Source of the DNA: Clostridia bacterium
GTDB taxonomy: Bacteria > Bacillota_A > Clostridia > Oscillospirales > CAG-272
Direction: 5' to 3'
Assembly: GCA_017407725.1 (NCBI GenBank)
Contig: JAFQWB010000059.1
Span: 1 to 14,331 of the forward strand
Length of the DNA stretch: 14,331 nt
Positions 1 through 6,336 of this stretch are shown in pieces. Positions within the stretch are counted from its first letter, which is position 1. Each line of letters starts with the position of its first letter. Made by a program: the position numbers and the translations under genes. The notes under the pieces were generated by a model. The model had not been told where the DNA came from, ran no database searches, and saw only the letters and a program-made list of their open reading frames with translations.

Positions 1-26
1 ACATATGAAAAAATTAGAAATATCTC

Positions 27-55
27 TTGATAAACCTTCTTTTTCATTATATAAT
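27..55 (+). promoter_or_regulatory. sigma-A promoter of murD
   Basis: TTGATA (27-32) and TATAAT (50-55) are separated by exactly 17 bases in an AT-rich leader. Transcription would start near base 62, giving a leader of about 72 bases before the murD ATG at 134. The promoter lies inside the longest possible reading frame (which opens at base 5), which argues that the first 43 codons of that frame are not translated. Confidence 0.75.
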
Positions 56-133
56 AAAAGGAGAGTATTTTATTCATATCATCTGCGAAAAAAAATATAC
101 TTTATAAAAAGCACCGAAAGGCAGAACAAATAT

Positions 134-1492
134 ATGCTCACCTTTAATGAATTTTCTTCAAAATGGAAAGGCAAAAGAGCGGCAGTAATAGGAATAGGCA
201 TTTCAAACCTGCCTCTTATAGATTTTCTTCTCTCGGCAGGAGTTCATGTTAATGCGCGAGACAAAAAGAAAAAAGAAGAGATAAAAGATGCCGAAGCGCT
301 TCTTTCCAAGGGAGTAAACCTTATTCTCGGCGAGAATTATCTTGATGATCTTTGCGAGGATATCATATTCAGAACCCCCGGTATGCGATACGACCACCCT
401 GCGCTTACAAACGCCGTTAAAAACGGGTCTTACCTTACCTCCGAAATGCAGCTCTTTTTCGAAATGTGCCCTGCACGTATTATAGGCATTACGGGAAGCG
501 ACGGAAAGACCACAACGACCACTCTGATATCAAAGATACTTGAGGAAGACGGAAAGCGAGTTTTTGTCGGCGGCAATATCGGCACTCCCCTTCTTCCCCG
601 TCTTTCTCTTATGACCGAAAACGATTTTGCGGTAGTTGAGCTTTCATCCTTCCAGCTTCACACGATGACAGTATCGCCCGAAATATCGGTTATTACAAAC
701 ATATCCGAAAACCATATAGACTACCACAAAACGATGGAGGACTATTTCACGGCAAAGCTTAACATTATAAGCCATCCCGAAAACAAAAGGGCTGTTCTCA
801 ATCTTTCATCACCTTACTTTGAAAGAGAAGCCTCCGTATCGTGCGGAGATGCGGTCACCTTCTCATCCAATAAGGATTCGGACGTTAAGCTGAAAGACGG
901 CGCCATCTACGCCTTTGGCGAGCGCTATCTTGAAATCTGTGATATAAAGATACCCGGTGCTCACAATATTGAAAACTATATGAGCGCAATTGCGGCGCTT
1001 TACGGCACGGTTAAAAAGGAAAGCGTCATCAAGGTAGCAAAGACCTTTGGCGGAGTTGAGCACAGATGCGAGCTTGTAAGAGAAAAGGACGGTGTTAAGT
1101 ATTACAACAGTTCTATTGACTCTTCGCCCTCCCGCACTCTTGCAACTCTTGGCATATTCAATCAAAAAATAATTGCGATCAGCGGAGGCTATGACAAGAA
1201 CCTTGACTACACTCCCCTTGCAGATCCCCTTTGCAAGAAGGTCAAGGCTATCATCCTTACGGGCGCAACCTCGGAAAAGATAGAAAAGGCACTTACCCAA
1301 AGCTCTGAATATTCGGTCAAAAACCCCTTTATATACCGAGCGGAGAGTGTCAAAGAGGCTGTTCTGATCGCTGATAAAATATCACAAAGGGGCGACATCG
1401 TCGTTCTCACCCCTGCATCCGCATCATTTGATGCATTTAAGAATTTTGAAGAAAGAGGCAACTTTTACAAGGAGTGCGTCAGCGCTCTTTAA
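134..1492 (+). CDS. murD: UDP-N-acetylmuramoyl-L-alanine--D-glutamate ligase
   Basis: Cytoplasmic Mur ligase that adds D-glutamate to UDP-MurNAc-L-Ala with ATP in peptidoglycan precursor synthesis. From the ATG at 134 the protein is 452 residues, the usual MurD length. Visible are an N-terminal Rossmann-type UDP-binding start (AAVIGIGISN), the ATP loop GSDGKTTT (residues 121-128), NHIDYH (193-198), the TAKLN lysine (K208) at the position carbamylated in E. coli MurD, and EHRCE (309-313). The stretch equivalent to the classical NDSKATN reads NSSIDSS, a divergent version I associate from memory with Ruminococcaceae-like MurDs. The ATG at 134 is preferred over the in-frame ATG at 5 because a promoter lies between them, the upstream codons are AT-rich and extra to the family, and AAAGG sits at 117-121 (somewhat long 12-base spacing). 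The next gene begins 12 bases after the stop, so they are probably co-transcribed. No other division/cell-wall-cluster genes adjoin it. Confidence 0.93.
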   Translation: MLTFNEFSSKWKGKRAAVIGIGISNLPLIDFLLSAGVHVNARDKKKKEEIKDAEALLSKGVNLILGENYLDDLCEDIIFRTPGMRYDHPALTNAVKNGSYLTSEMQLFFEMCPARIIGITGSDGKTTTTTLISKILEEDGKRVFVGGNIGTPLLPRLSLMTENDFAVVELSSFQLHTMTVSPEISVITNISENHIDYHKTMEDYFTAKLNIISHPENKRAVLNLSSPYFEREASVSCGDAVTFSSNKDSDVKLKDGAIYAFGERYLEICDIKIPGAHNIENYMSAIAALYGTVKKESVIKVAKTFGGVEHRCELVREKDGVKYYNSSIDSSPSRTLATLGIFNQKIIAISGGYDKNLDYTPLADPLCKKVKAIILTGATSEKIEKALTQSSEYSVKNPFIYRAESVKEAVLIADKISQRGDIVVLTPASASFDAFKNFEERGNFYKECVSAL

Positions 1493-1504
1493 CGGGAAAT
1501 AAAA

Positions 1505-2746
1505 ATGGAATTTTCAAACGAAATTATAAATCTTACAAAGGAAGCTGAAAAAGCTCTTGAAGAGCAGTTCAAAAAAATAGACGAGATAGCATTTATCAAC
1601 ACCTCAAAGGTTATGGATGCATTCAGAGAAAACAGAGTTTCCGACTCAATCTTTGCAGGCAGCACCGGATACGGATACGACGACAAAGGAAGAGAAACAC
1701 TCGACAAGGTGTTTGCCTATATGTTCGATGCTCCCGCCGCTCTTGTAAGACACACCATAGCAAACGGTACTGCGGCTATCTCGGCAGGTCTTTATGCTCT
1801 TCTCCGCCCCGGTGACATTATGCTCTCGGTTACGGGAAAGCCCTACGATACCCTTCTTGAAGCTATCGGCATCCTTGGAGAAGAAGGCAACGGATCACTC
1901 AAGGACTTCGGCGTTATATACGATGAGATCGAGCTTGACGGCGGAAAAATAAATCTCTCAGAGCTTGAAAAGAAGCTTTCTGACAAGGTGAAGGTAGTCT
2001 ATATTCAAAGATCGAAGGGCTACAGCACACGTCCTACCCTTTCCTCAGAGGAAATAGGCGAGGTCGTATCCTTTGTCAAGAAGAGAAGCAACGCCTTTGT
2101 TGTTGTAGACAACTGCTACGGCGAATTCTGCGAAACAAAAGAGCCCACGGCATACGGGGCTGACCTTGCCATAGGCTCTCTTATAAAGAATCCCGGCGGC
2201 GGAATGGCGCTTTCGGGCGGATATTTTGCAGGTAGTGAGCGCGCTATCGAGCTTGTTTCATACAGACTTACAAGCGTAGGCGTCGGCGGTGAGGTAGGCG
2301 CTACCCTCGGTCAGAGCAGAGACCTCTTCAAGGGAATCTTCTATGCTCCCCACACGGTTGCTCAAGCTCTTAAGACCGCTCACCTTGCGGCATATATCTT
2401 TGAAAAGCTCGGATACGAGGTATCACCCAAATATAACGAAGCAAGACACGATATAATACAGACGGTTCAGTGCGGATCAGGAGAAAGCCTTTGCGCCTTC
2501 TGCCGCGGCATTCAGAAGGGCTCGCCCATCGACTCCTTTGTTACTCCCGAGCCTTGGGATATGCCCGGATATGCCGATCAGGTTATAATGGCGGCAGGCG
2601 CCTTCGTTCAGGGAGCATCTATCGAGCTTTCTGCCGACGGTCCTATGAGAGAGCCCTACACAGTCTTCTTCCAGGGCGGACTTACCTATGAAAGCGGAAA
2701 GTACGGAATCATGTGCGCCGCATCTGAGGTCGGAAGAAAAGTCTAA
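1505..2746 (+). CDS. Methionine gamma-lyase family PLP enzyme (aluminium resistance protein family)
   Basis: 413 residues, the typical length of the Met_gamma_lyase family (Pfam PF06838, B. subtilis YnbB-like). This is a fold-type I PLP-dependent family whose physiological substrate is poorly defined. The annotations 'methionine gamma-lyase' and 'aluminium resistance' are inherited. Seen in the sequence: the N-terminal family signature FAGSTGYGYDDKGRE, a PLP-phosphate-binding stretch RHTIANGTAAISAGL, the cofactor-contacting VVVDNCYGEF, and the likely Schiff-base lysine K228 in SLIKNPGGG. The Shine-Dalgarno site is weak (GGGAAAT just after the murD stop). The 12-base gap to murD suggests translation coupled to, or at least co-transcribed with, the ligase. 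Its last 4 bases overlap the end of the convergent amidase gene, leaving no room for an intergenic terminator. The family assignment is firm; the reaction is not. Confidence 0.9.
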   Translation: MEFSNEIINLTKEAEKALEEQFKKIDEIAFINTSKVMDAFRENRVSDSIFAGSTGYGYDDKGRETLDKVFAYMFDAPAALVRHTIANGTAAISAGLYALLRPGDIMLSVTGKPYDTLLEAIGILGEEGNGSLKDFGVIYDEIELDGGKINLSELEKKLSDKVKVVYIQRSKGYSTRPTLSSEEIGEVVSFVKKRSNAFVVVDNCYGEFCETKEPTAYGADLAIGSLIKNPGGGMALSGGYFAGSERAIELVSYRLTSVGVGGEVGATLGQSRDLFKGIFYAPHTVAQALKTAHLAAYIFEKLGYEVSPKYNEARHDIIQTVQCGSGESLCAFCRGIQKGSPIDSFVTPEPWDMPGYADQVIMAAGAFVQGASIELSADGPMREPYTVFFQGGLTYESGKYGIMCAASEVGRKV

Positions 2747-3309
2747 TCGAAATTAAAATAGTCGAGTATTCCCATATACATTCCCATTGCAAACAGCTCG
2801 GGTGAATTTTGCATCAGAGCGGCATCACCTTGATTTGTTATAAATCCAAGCTCGATAAGAGTCGCAGGCATATCGGTAGCCCTCAAAACGTAAAGAGTAG
2901 GTCTTACGAAAACTCCTCTGTTAGAAAGCCCCGTATATTCATTAATGCCCCTCAGTATATCCTCTGCAAGAGGAAACGCAGGCGACGAGGAGCTGTACAC
3001 GTATCCCTCGCTTCCGCTTGCACTCGTTATTGTCGATGCGTTTGAATGTATACTTATAAACCAGTCTGCTCCCCACTCGTTTGCCGCCCTTACCCTTGCG
3101 GCAAGGCTTTCAGAGTTCGTGCTTCCGAGTGAAGTTTCGGGTGTTTCTCTTGAAACCCTTACTTCAAAGCGGCTATCGGCATTAAGAAGAGCCTCAAGCT
3201 CTTTTCCGACGGCATAGTTTATATCCTGCTCACGGATGCCGTTTGCCTCGGCTCCTGCATTTGGGTTTTGCGGATTGTGTCCTTGATCAATAAAAATTTT
3301 TATAGCCAT
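2743..3309 (-). CDS. N-acetylmuramoyl-L-alanine amidase, Amidase_3 family, catalytic domain only
   Basis: Zinc amidase that cleaves the bond between MurNAc and L-alanine in peptidoglycan. The 188-residue protein is a bare catalytic domain. Visible are DQGHN (zinc ligand H11), REQD (E27), SIHSNA (H88) and the catalytic-region LIELGFITN (E154), in the order and spacing expected of Amidase_3 (CwlV/CwlD-like). No signal peptide, membrane helix or cell-wall-binding repeat is present, so export must be non-classical, or the enzyme acts during lysis or inside a compartment such as the spore mother cell. This is inference. A strong AAGGAG lies at 3315-3320, 5 bases before the ATG. It is transcribed divergently from the TtcA-like gene across about 65 bases, and its stop overlaps that of the PLP-enzyme gene. 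I see no clear promoter for it. Confidence 0.88.
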   Translation of the reverse strand: MAIKIFIDQGHNPQNPNAGAEANGIREQDINYAVGKELEALLNADSRFEVRVSRETPETSLGSTNSESLAARVRAANEWGADWFISIHSNASTITSASGSEGYVYSSSSPAFPLAEDILRGINEYTGLSNRGVFVRPTLYVLRATDMPATLIELGFITNQGDAALMQNSPELFAMGMYMGILDYFNFD

Positions 3310-3362
3310 AAAAACTCCTTGAAGGTATTTATTACATACTATTCCGAGAGATTTTTTTGGTT

Positions 3363-3368
3363 ACGGAG
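3363..3368 (+). promoter_or_regulatory. Ribosome binding site that fixes the start of the TtcA-like gene
   Basis: ACGGAG lies 6 bases before the ATG at 3375. The alternative in-frame TTG at 3357 lies upstream of this site and has no comparable sequence at the right distance, so 3375 is chosen as the start. Confidence 0.6.
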
Positions 3369-3374
3369 TATTTA

Positions 3375-4451
3375 ATGGAAATTAAAAATATACGCCGTCT
3401 TTTAAGCTTTGCAAGAAGGGCGGTTCAGGATTACGATATGATAGAGAACGGCGACGTCATCGCGGTAGGCGTTTCGGGAGGCAAGGATTCTCTTGCCCTT
3501 CTGCTCACCCTTTGGAATCTTTCTCTTTTCTATCCCAAAAAATTTGAGGTTGTTGCACTTACCATCGACATGGGCTTTGAAGGAAGCGATTTTTCTCCCA
3601 TAGAAAGGCTTTGCGGCGAGCTTGGAATAAGATACAGGGTGGTAAAGAGCAATATCGCCGAGATCATTTTTAACGAGCGCAAGGAAGCCAATCCCTGCGC
3701 ACTCTGTGCCAAGATGCGCCGCGGAATGATTCACGATGCCGCCAAAGAAATGGGCGCAAACAAGGTTGCACTCGGTCACAACTTCGACGATCTTCTTGAG
3801 ACCTTTATGATGAACCTTTTCAACGAAGGCAGGATAGGAGCATTCTCACCCGTTACCTACCTTGACCGAAAGGACATCACTGTAATAAGACCTCTTGCCC
3901 TTGCATACGAAAAGGATATAATCTATTTCATAAATTCAAACGAGCTTCCGATAATAAAAAGCCTCTGTCCCGAGGACAAATTCACCGACAGAGAGAAGTA
4001 CAAGCAGATGCTTTACTCCATGGACAGAGAAAGAGTCGGAACTATGCACAGACTTTTCGAGGCAATGAAAAAATCAAACGTTGACGGCTGGGGTACCGAT
4101 AGCAGACTCTATACCGCCGCACGAATAAGATTTTACTCGGATGATATTCAAAGAACAGCGGATTTTTATAAGGAAAAGCTCGGATTTTCATCAGAGCGCT
4201 ACCCCTTCGGCGATAAAGAGCATATTCTTCTCACCGCAGGATGCGTTGACATTGAAGTGACCGACCTCAAGGAGGGCTCACAGGAGTGCGCCCGAATTAT
4301 GACCGCACGGCTTGATGCCATTTATTCATCACTTGAAAAAAAGGGTGCGAATATTATCGACACCCCCCACATAACAGAAGCCGGAAACAGAGAATTCAGC
4401 ATATACGACTGTGACGGCAGAGTAATAACCTTCTTTGTGAAACGCCAATAA
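3375..4451 (+). CDS. TtcA-like PP-loop tRNA thiolation ATPase fused to a C-terminal VOC domain
   Basis: 358 residues. Residues 1 to about 240 match the TtcA/TilS-type N-type ATP pyrophosphatase family. The PP-loop is SGGKDS (34-39), a CxxC pair is at C108 and C111 (NPCALCAKMRRG), the motif LGHNFDDLLET is at 133-143, and a third cysteine, C198, is in SLCPEDKFTDRE. In E. coli TtcA three cysteines at equivalent places hold the iron-sulfur cluster used to make 2-thiocytidine in tRNA, so that chemistry is plausible here. Residues about 247-358 look like one vicinal-oxygen-chelate module: IRFYSDDIQRTADFYKEKLG near its start and REFSIYDCDGRVITFF near its end, as in glyoxalase/bleomycin-resistance proteins. 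The frame is continuous, with no sign of a broken stop between the halves. It leads a tight operon with the nitroreductase (15-base gap) and RidA. The PP-loop family call is firm, exact tRNA target uncertain, and VOC role unknown. Confidence 0.88.
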   Translation: MEIKNIRRLLSFARRAVQDYDMIENGDVIAVGVSGGKDSLALLLTLWNLSLFYPKKFEVVALTIDMGFEGSDFSPIERLCGELGIRYRVVKSNIAEIIFNERKEANPCALCAKMRRGMIHDAAKEMGANKVALGHNFDDLLETFMMNLFNEGRIGAFSPVTYLDRKDITVIRPLALAYEKDIIYFINSNELPIIKSLCPEDKFTDREKYKQMLYSMDRERVGTMHRLFEAMKKSNVDGWGTDSRLYTAARIRFYSDDIQRTADFYKEKLGFSSERYPFGDKEHILLTAGCVDIEVTDLKEGSQECARIMTARLDAIYSSLEKKGANIIDTPHITEAGNREFSIYDCDGRVITFFVKRQ

Positions 4452-4466
4452 GAAAGGAATTTTATT

Positions 4467-4988
4467 ATGAACGAAACCTTAAGAGTTCTCAAAACAAGAA
4501 GAAGCATTAAAAAATTCAAGCCCGATCCTATTCCCTCTGAGATCGTCGAGGAGATACTTGCGGCAGGAATGAACGCCCCCACGGGAAAGAATTTTCAGTC
4601 GCCCATAATGATTCTTGTTACAAAGAAAGAGGACGTTGACGCTCTTGAAAGACTCAATGCAAAAGTTCTCGGCAATCCCGATGCTCATCCCTTCTACGGT
4701 GCGCCCACGGTAATTGTTGTTCTTGCAGACGAAAAATATTTCACTCACGTTTACGACGGCTCACTCGTTATGGGAAATCTTCTGAACGCCGCGCACTCTC
4801 TTGATATCGGCGCCTGCTGGATACACAGAGCAAAAGAAGTATTTGAGAGCGAGGACGGAAAGGCCCTTCTCAGAAAATGGGGCATTCCCGACGGCTATGA
4901 AGGAATCGGAAACTGCGTTATAGGATACAGAGACTGCGACTTCCCTCTTCCCAAAGAAAAGAAGACTGATTATATCTACAGAGTGTGA
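4467..4988 (+). CDS. Nitroreductase family protein, small form
   Basis: 173 residues, a short member of the FMN-dependent nitroreductase family. These enzymes use NAD(P)H to reduce nitro compounds, quinones or other acceptors, usually as dimers. The N-terminal signature TRRSIKKF (10-17), APTGKNFQSP (phosphate/FMN-contact region, about 37-46), GAPTVIVV and the C-terminal GIGNCVIGY are all visible. The natural substrate cannot be told. A good AAAGGA precedes the ATG by about 9 bases. It sits between the TtcA-like gene and the RidA gene with gaps of 15 and 10 bases, so it is almost certainly co-transcribed with both. The operon mixes sulfur/tRNA chemistry, redox and reactive-metabolite clean-up, which could suggest a housekeeping damage-control unit, but that is inference. 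Confidence 0.88.
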   Translation: MNETLRVLKTRRSIKKFKPDPIPSEIVEEILAAGMNAPTGKNFQSPIMILVTKKEDVDALERLNAKVLGNPDAHPFYGAPTVIVVLADEKYFTHVYDGSLVMGNLLNAAHSLDIGACWIHRAKEVFESEDGKALLRKWGIPDGYEGIGNCVIGYRDCDFPLPKEKKTDYIYRV

Positions 4989-4998
4989 GGTAAAGAAA

Positions 4999-5376
4999 AT
5001 GAAAATAAAAAAGATATCAACAGACAAAGCCCCTGCGGCAATCGGTCCCTATTCTCAGGCAATGGTCATCGGAAATATGCTCTACACGTCGGGTCAGATA
5101 CCGATCGATCCCGCCACCGGCAATTTTGTCGGCACTACTGTTGCAGATCAGGCTGAGCAGGTTATGAAAAATCTCGCGGCTGTCCTCGAAGCGGCAGGAA
5201 GCTCATTTGACAAGGTGATCAAGACCACCTGCTTTTTGACCGAAAGCTCCGACTTTGCTCCCTTCAACGAGGTCTATGCAAAATATATGACCTCGCTTCC
5301 CGCAAGAAGCTGTGTCTTTGTAAAGGCTCTTCCCAAGGGTGCTCTTTGCGAGGTCGAGCTTATTGCTCTTATCTGA
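4999..5376 (+). CDS. ridA: RidA family reactive intermediate/imine deaminase
   Basis: 125 residues, full length for RidA (YjgF/YER057c/UK114). Members form trimers and hydrolyse reactive enamine/imine intermediates such as 2-aminoacrylate, released by PLP enzymes, to keto acids and ammonia. The motifs are complete: APAAIGPYSQA, YTSGQIPID, the active-site arginine R103 in LPARSCV, and the closing CEVELIAL with E118/E120. The Shine-Dalgarno GAGG overlaps the stop codon region of the nitroreductase gene (TGAGG, 4986-4990), implying coupled translation. A strong bidirectional terminator follows the stop directly, so this is the last gene of its operon. A PLP enzyme able to generate such intermediates is encoded at 1505-2746, but no direct link is shown. 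Confidence 0.93.
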   Translation: MKIKKISTDKAPAAIGPYSQAMVIGNMLYTSGQIPIDPATGNFVGTTVADQAEQVMKNLAAVLEAAGSSFDKVIKTTCFLTESSDFAPFNEVYAKYMTSLPARSCVFVKALPKGALCEVELIALI

Positions 5377-5383
5377 CAGATCA

Positions 5384-5421
5384 AAAAAATATCCCGTATG
5401 GAATTTCCATACGGGATTTTG
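5384..5421. terminator. Bidirectional intrinsic terminator (ridA / lipoprotein gene)
   Basis: A perfect 11-bp stem pairs 5391-5401 (ATCCCGTATGG) with 5407-5417 (CCATACGGGAT) around a 5-base loop. It is followed by TTTT on the plus strand and preceded by an A-tract, which gives ATATTTTTTT on the minus strand. It lies between the convergent ridA and lipoprotein genes and can serve both. Confidence 0.9.
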
Positions 5422-5441
5422 TTATATTGTCTTGTTTTTAA

Positions 5442-6254
5442 TTACTGAGCAGCAGCAACGGAAGTTGTGTGGAGCTGAATTCCGTTGTACCAGTAAAGAA
5501 AGCCTTCAACGTTGATCTTGTCGCCAACCTTGAGAGCCTTAACTGCAGCGTAAACGTCAGAAGTTGCGGGGCAAAGATCTGTCTCAACAACGAATGTGTA
5601 TACGTTTGTTCCGTCTGTTACGTTGAAGTAGATGTCGCTACCGTCTGTGCCCGATCCATCCCAGTTGTAAAGGAATGCATACTCTGTAGCATCATCCTGG
5701 ATCTTGGAAGCAGCAACTGTGAGGTTCTTGAAGCTTCCGAGCATGTTCTGCTTGTTAACGAGCTCTTCCTTACCAAGAAGCTCTGTTACGTCTGTAACGG
5801 GAGCAACGTAGTTACCCTCAATGATCTCGAGCTTTGTAACGTCAGCGATTTCAACCTCGCCGGACCAAGTTGTCTTTGTTCCTGTTACTCTGATCTTAGC
5901 GCCCTTTGTAAGCTTTGCGTAATCCTCAGCTGTGCATGCATATCTGTAAATGAAGTAAGCGCCCTGACCGTCCTGAGCGTAGATAGAGGTGTTTCCATAC
6001 TGCTCGCTGTATACCTGAGTAGCCTGGATGTAAGCCTCGATAACTACCTCTGTATCCATTTCAGCAGCAACGTACTGCTCGTATGTGAGAACGCCGTCAG
6101 ACTTAGCATTGATATCCTCTGTTGTTGTGGGTGCAGTTGTTGTGGGTGCAGTTGTTGTAGCTGCTGTAGTTGTTTTAGCAGGCTCATCTGCTGTACAAGC
6201 AACAACAGTAAGTGCTACTAAAAGAACAAGTGCAACTGTTAATAACTTTTTCAT
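5442..6254 (-). CDS. Lipoprotein with Thr-rich linker and two OB-like repeats
   Basis: 270 residues, secreted and lipid-anchored. A signal peptide (MKKLLTVALVLLVAL) ends in the lipobox VVAC with lipidated C20. Residues 27-46 are a Thr/Ala/Pro linker built from a repeated APTTT unit, a typical surface spacer. The rest seems to hold two related modules. Residues about 115-145 (LTKGAKIRVTG..W.GEVEI) echo residues about 241-268 (LKVGDKINVEG..YWYNGIQL), the strand pattern of OB-fold domains such as those in YhcR-like nucleases, but no nuclease motif is visible. The function is unknown; binding of an extracellular ligand is a guess. AAGGAG lies at 6266-6271 and a consensus promoter upstream. Codon choice is strongly biased (GCT, GTT, AAC, TAC, GAG, CAG), unlike the neighbouring transporter genes, so high expression is likely. 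Confidence 0.8.
   Translation of the reverse strand: MKKLLTVALVLLVALTVVACTADEPAKTTTAATTTAPTTTAPTTTEDINAKSDGVLTYEQYVAAEMDTEVVIEAYIQATQVYSEQYGNTSIYAQDGQGAYFIYRYACTAEDYAKLTKGAKIRVTGTKTTWSGEVEIADVTKLEIIEGNYVAPVTDVTELLGKEELVNKQNMLGSFKNLTVAASKIQDDATEYAFLYNWDGSGTDGSDIYFNVTDGTNVYTFVVETDLCPATSDVYAAVKALKVGDKINVEGFLYWYNGIQLHTTSVAAAQ
6121..6177 (-). repeat. 15-bp in-frame tandem repeat encoding the Thr-rich linker
   Basis: Two perfect 15-base units (6121-6135 and 6136-6150, plus-strand GTTGTTGTGGGTGCA) are followed by a degenerate third (6151-6165) and a partial fourth (6166-6177). Each unit encodes five residues (A/P and T), so slippage would change linker length without breaking the frame. Confidence 0.85.
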
Positions 6255-6307
6255 TTTTTTGTTTTCTCCTTAAAGTATTTACTGTCGATTCTTATCGACT
6301 AAACTAA

Positions 6308-6336
6308 ATTATACACAAAGTATAACCAAAAGTCAA
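6308..6336 (-). promoter_or_regulatory. Sigma-A promoter of the lipoprotein gene
   Basis: On the minus strand, TTGACT (6336-6331) and TATAAT (6313-6308) are separated by exactly 17 bases. The -35 box overlaps the TGA stop (6335-6333) of the upstream binding-protein gene. No terminator intervenes, so the lipoprotein may also receive read-through from the transporter operon. Confidence 0.85.

Noticed and set aside
5..133. N-terminal extension of MurD
   Set aside because: AT-rich, contains a 17-spaced promoter, and would make the protein 43 residues longer than is usual.
3290..3303. Perfect 14-bp palindrome ATAAAAATTTTTAT
   Set aside because: It is the start of the amidase gene and encodes KIFI-type residues; AT-rich codons explain it.
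3310..3374. Promoters in the divergent amidase/TtcA interval
   Set aside because: Only partial boxes with wrong spacing (for example 12 bases) were found on either strand.
5469..6221. Long Cys-rich plus-strand frame opposite the lipoprotein gene
   Set aside because: It is a by-product of the codon bias of the minus-strand gene; it has no ribosome site or promoter and its composition is implausible.
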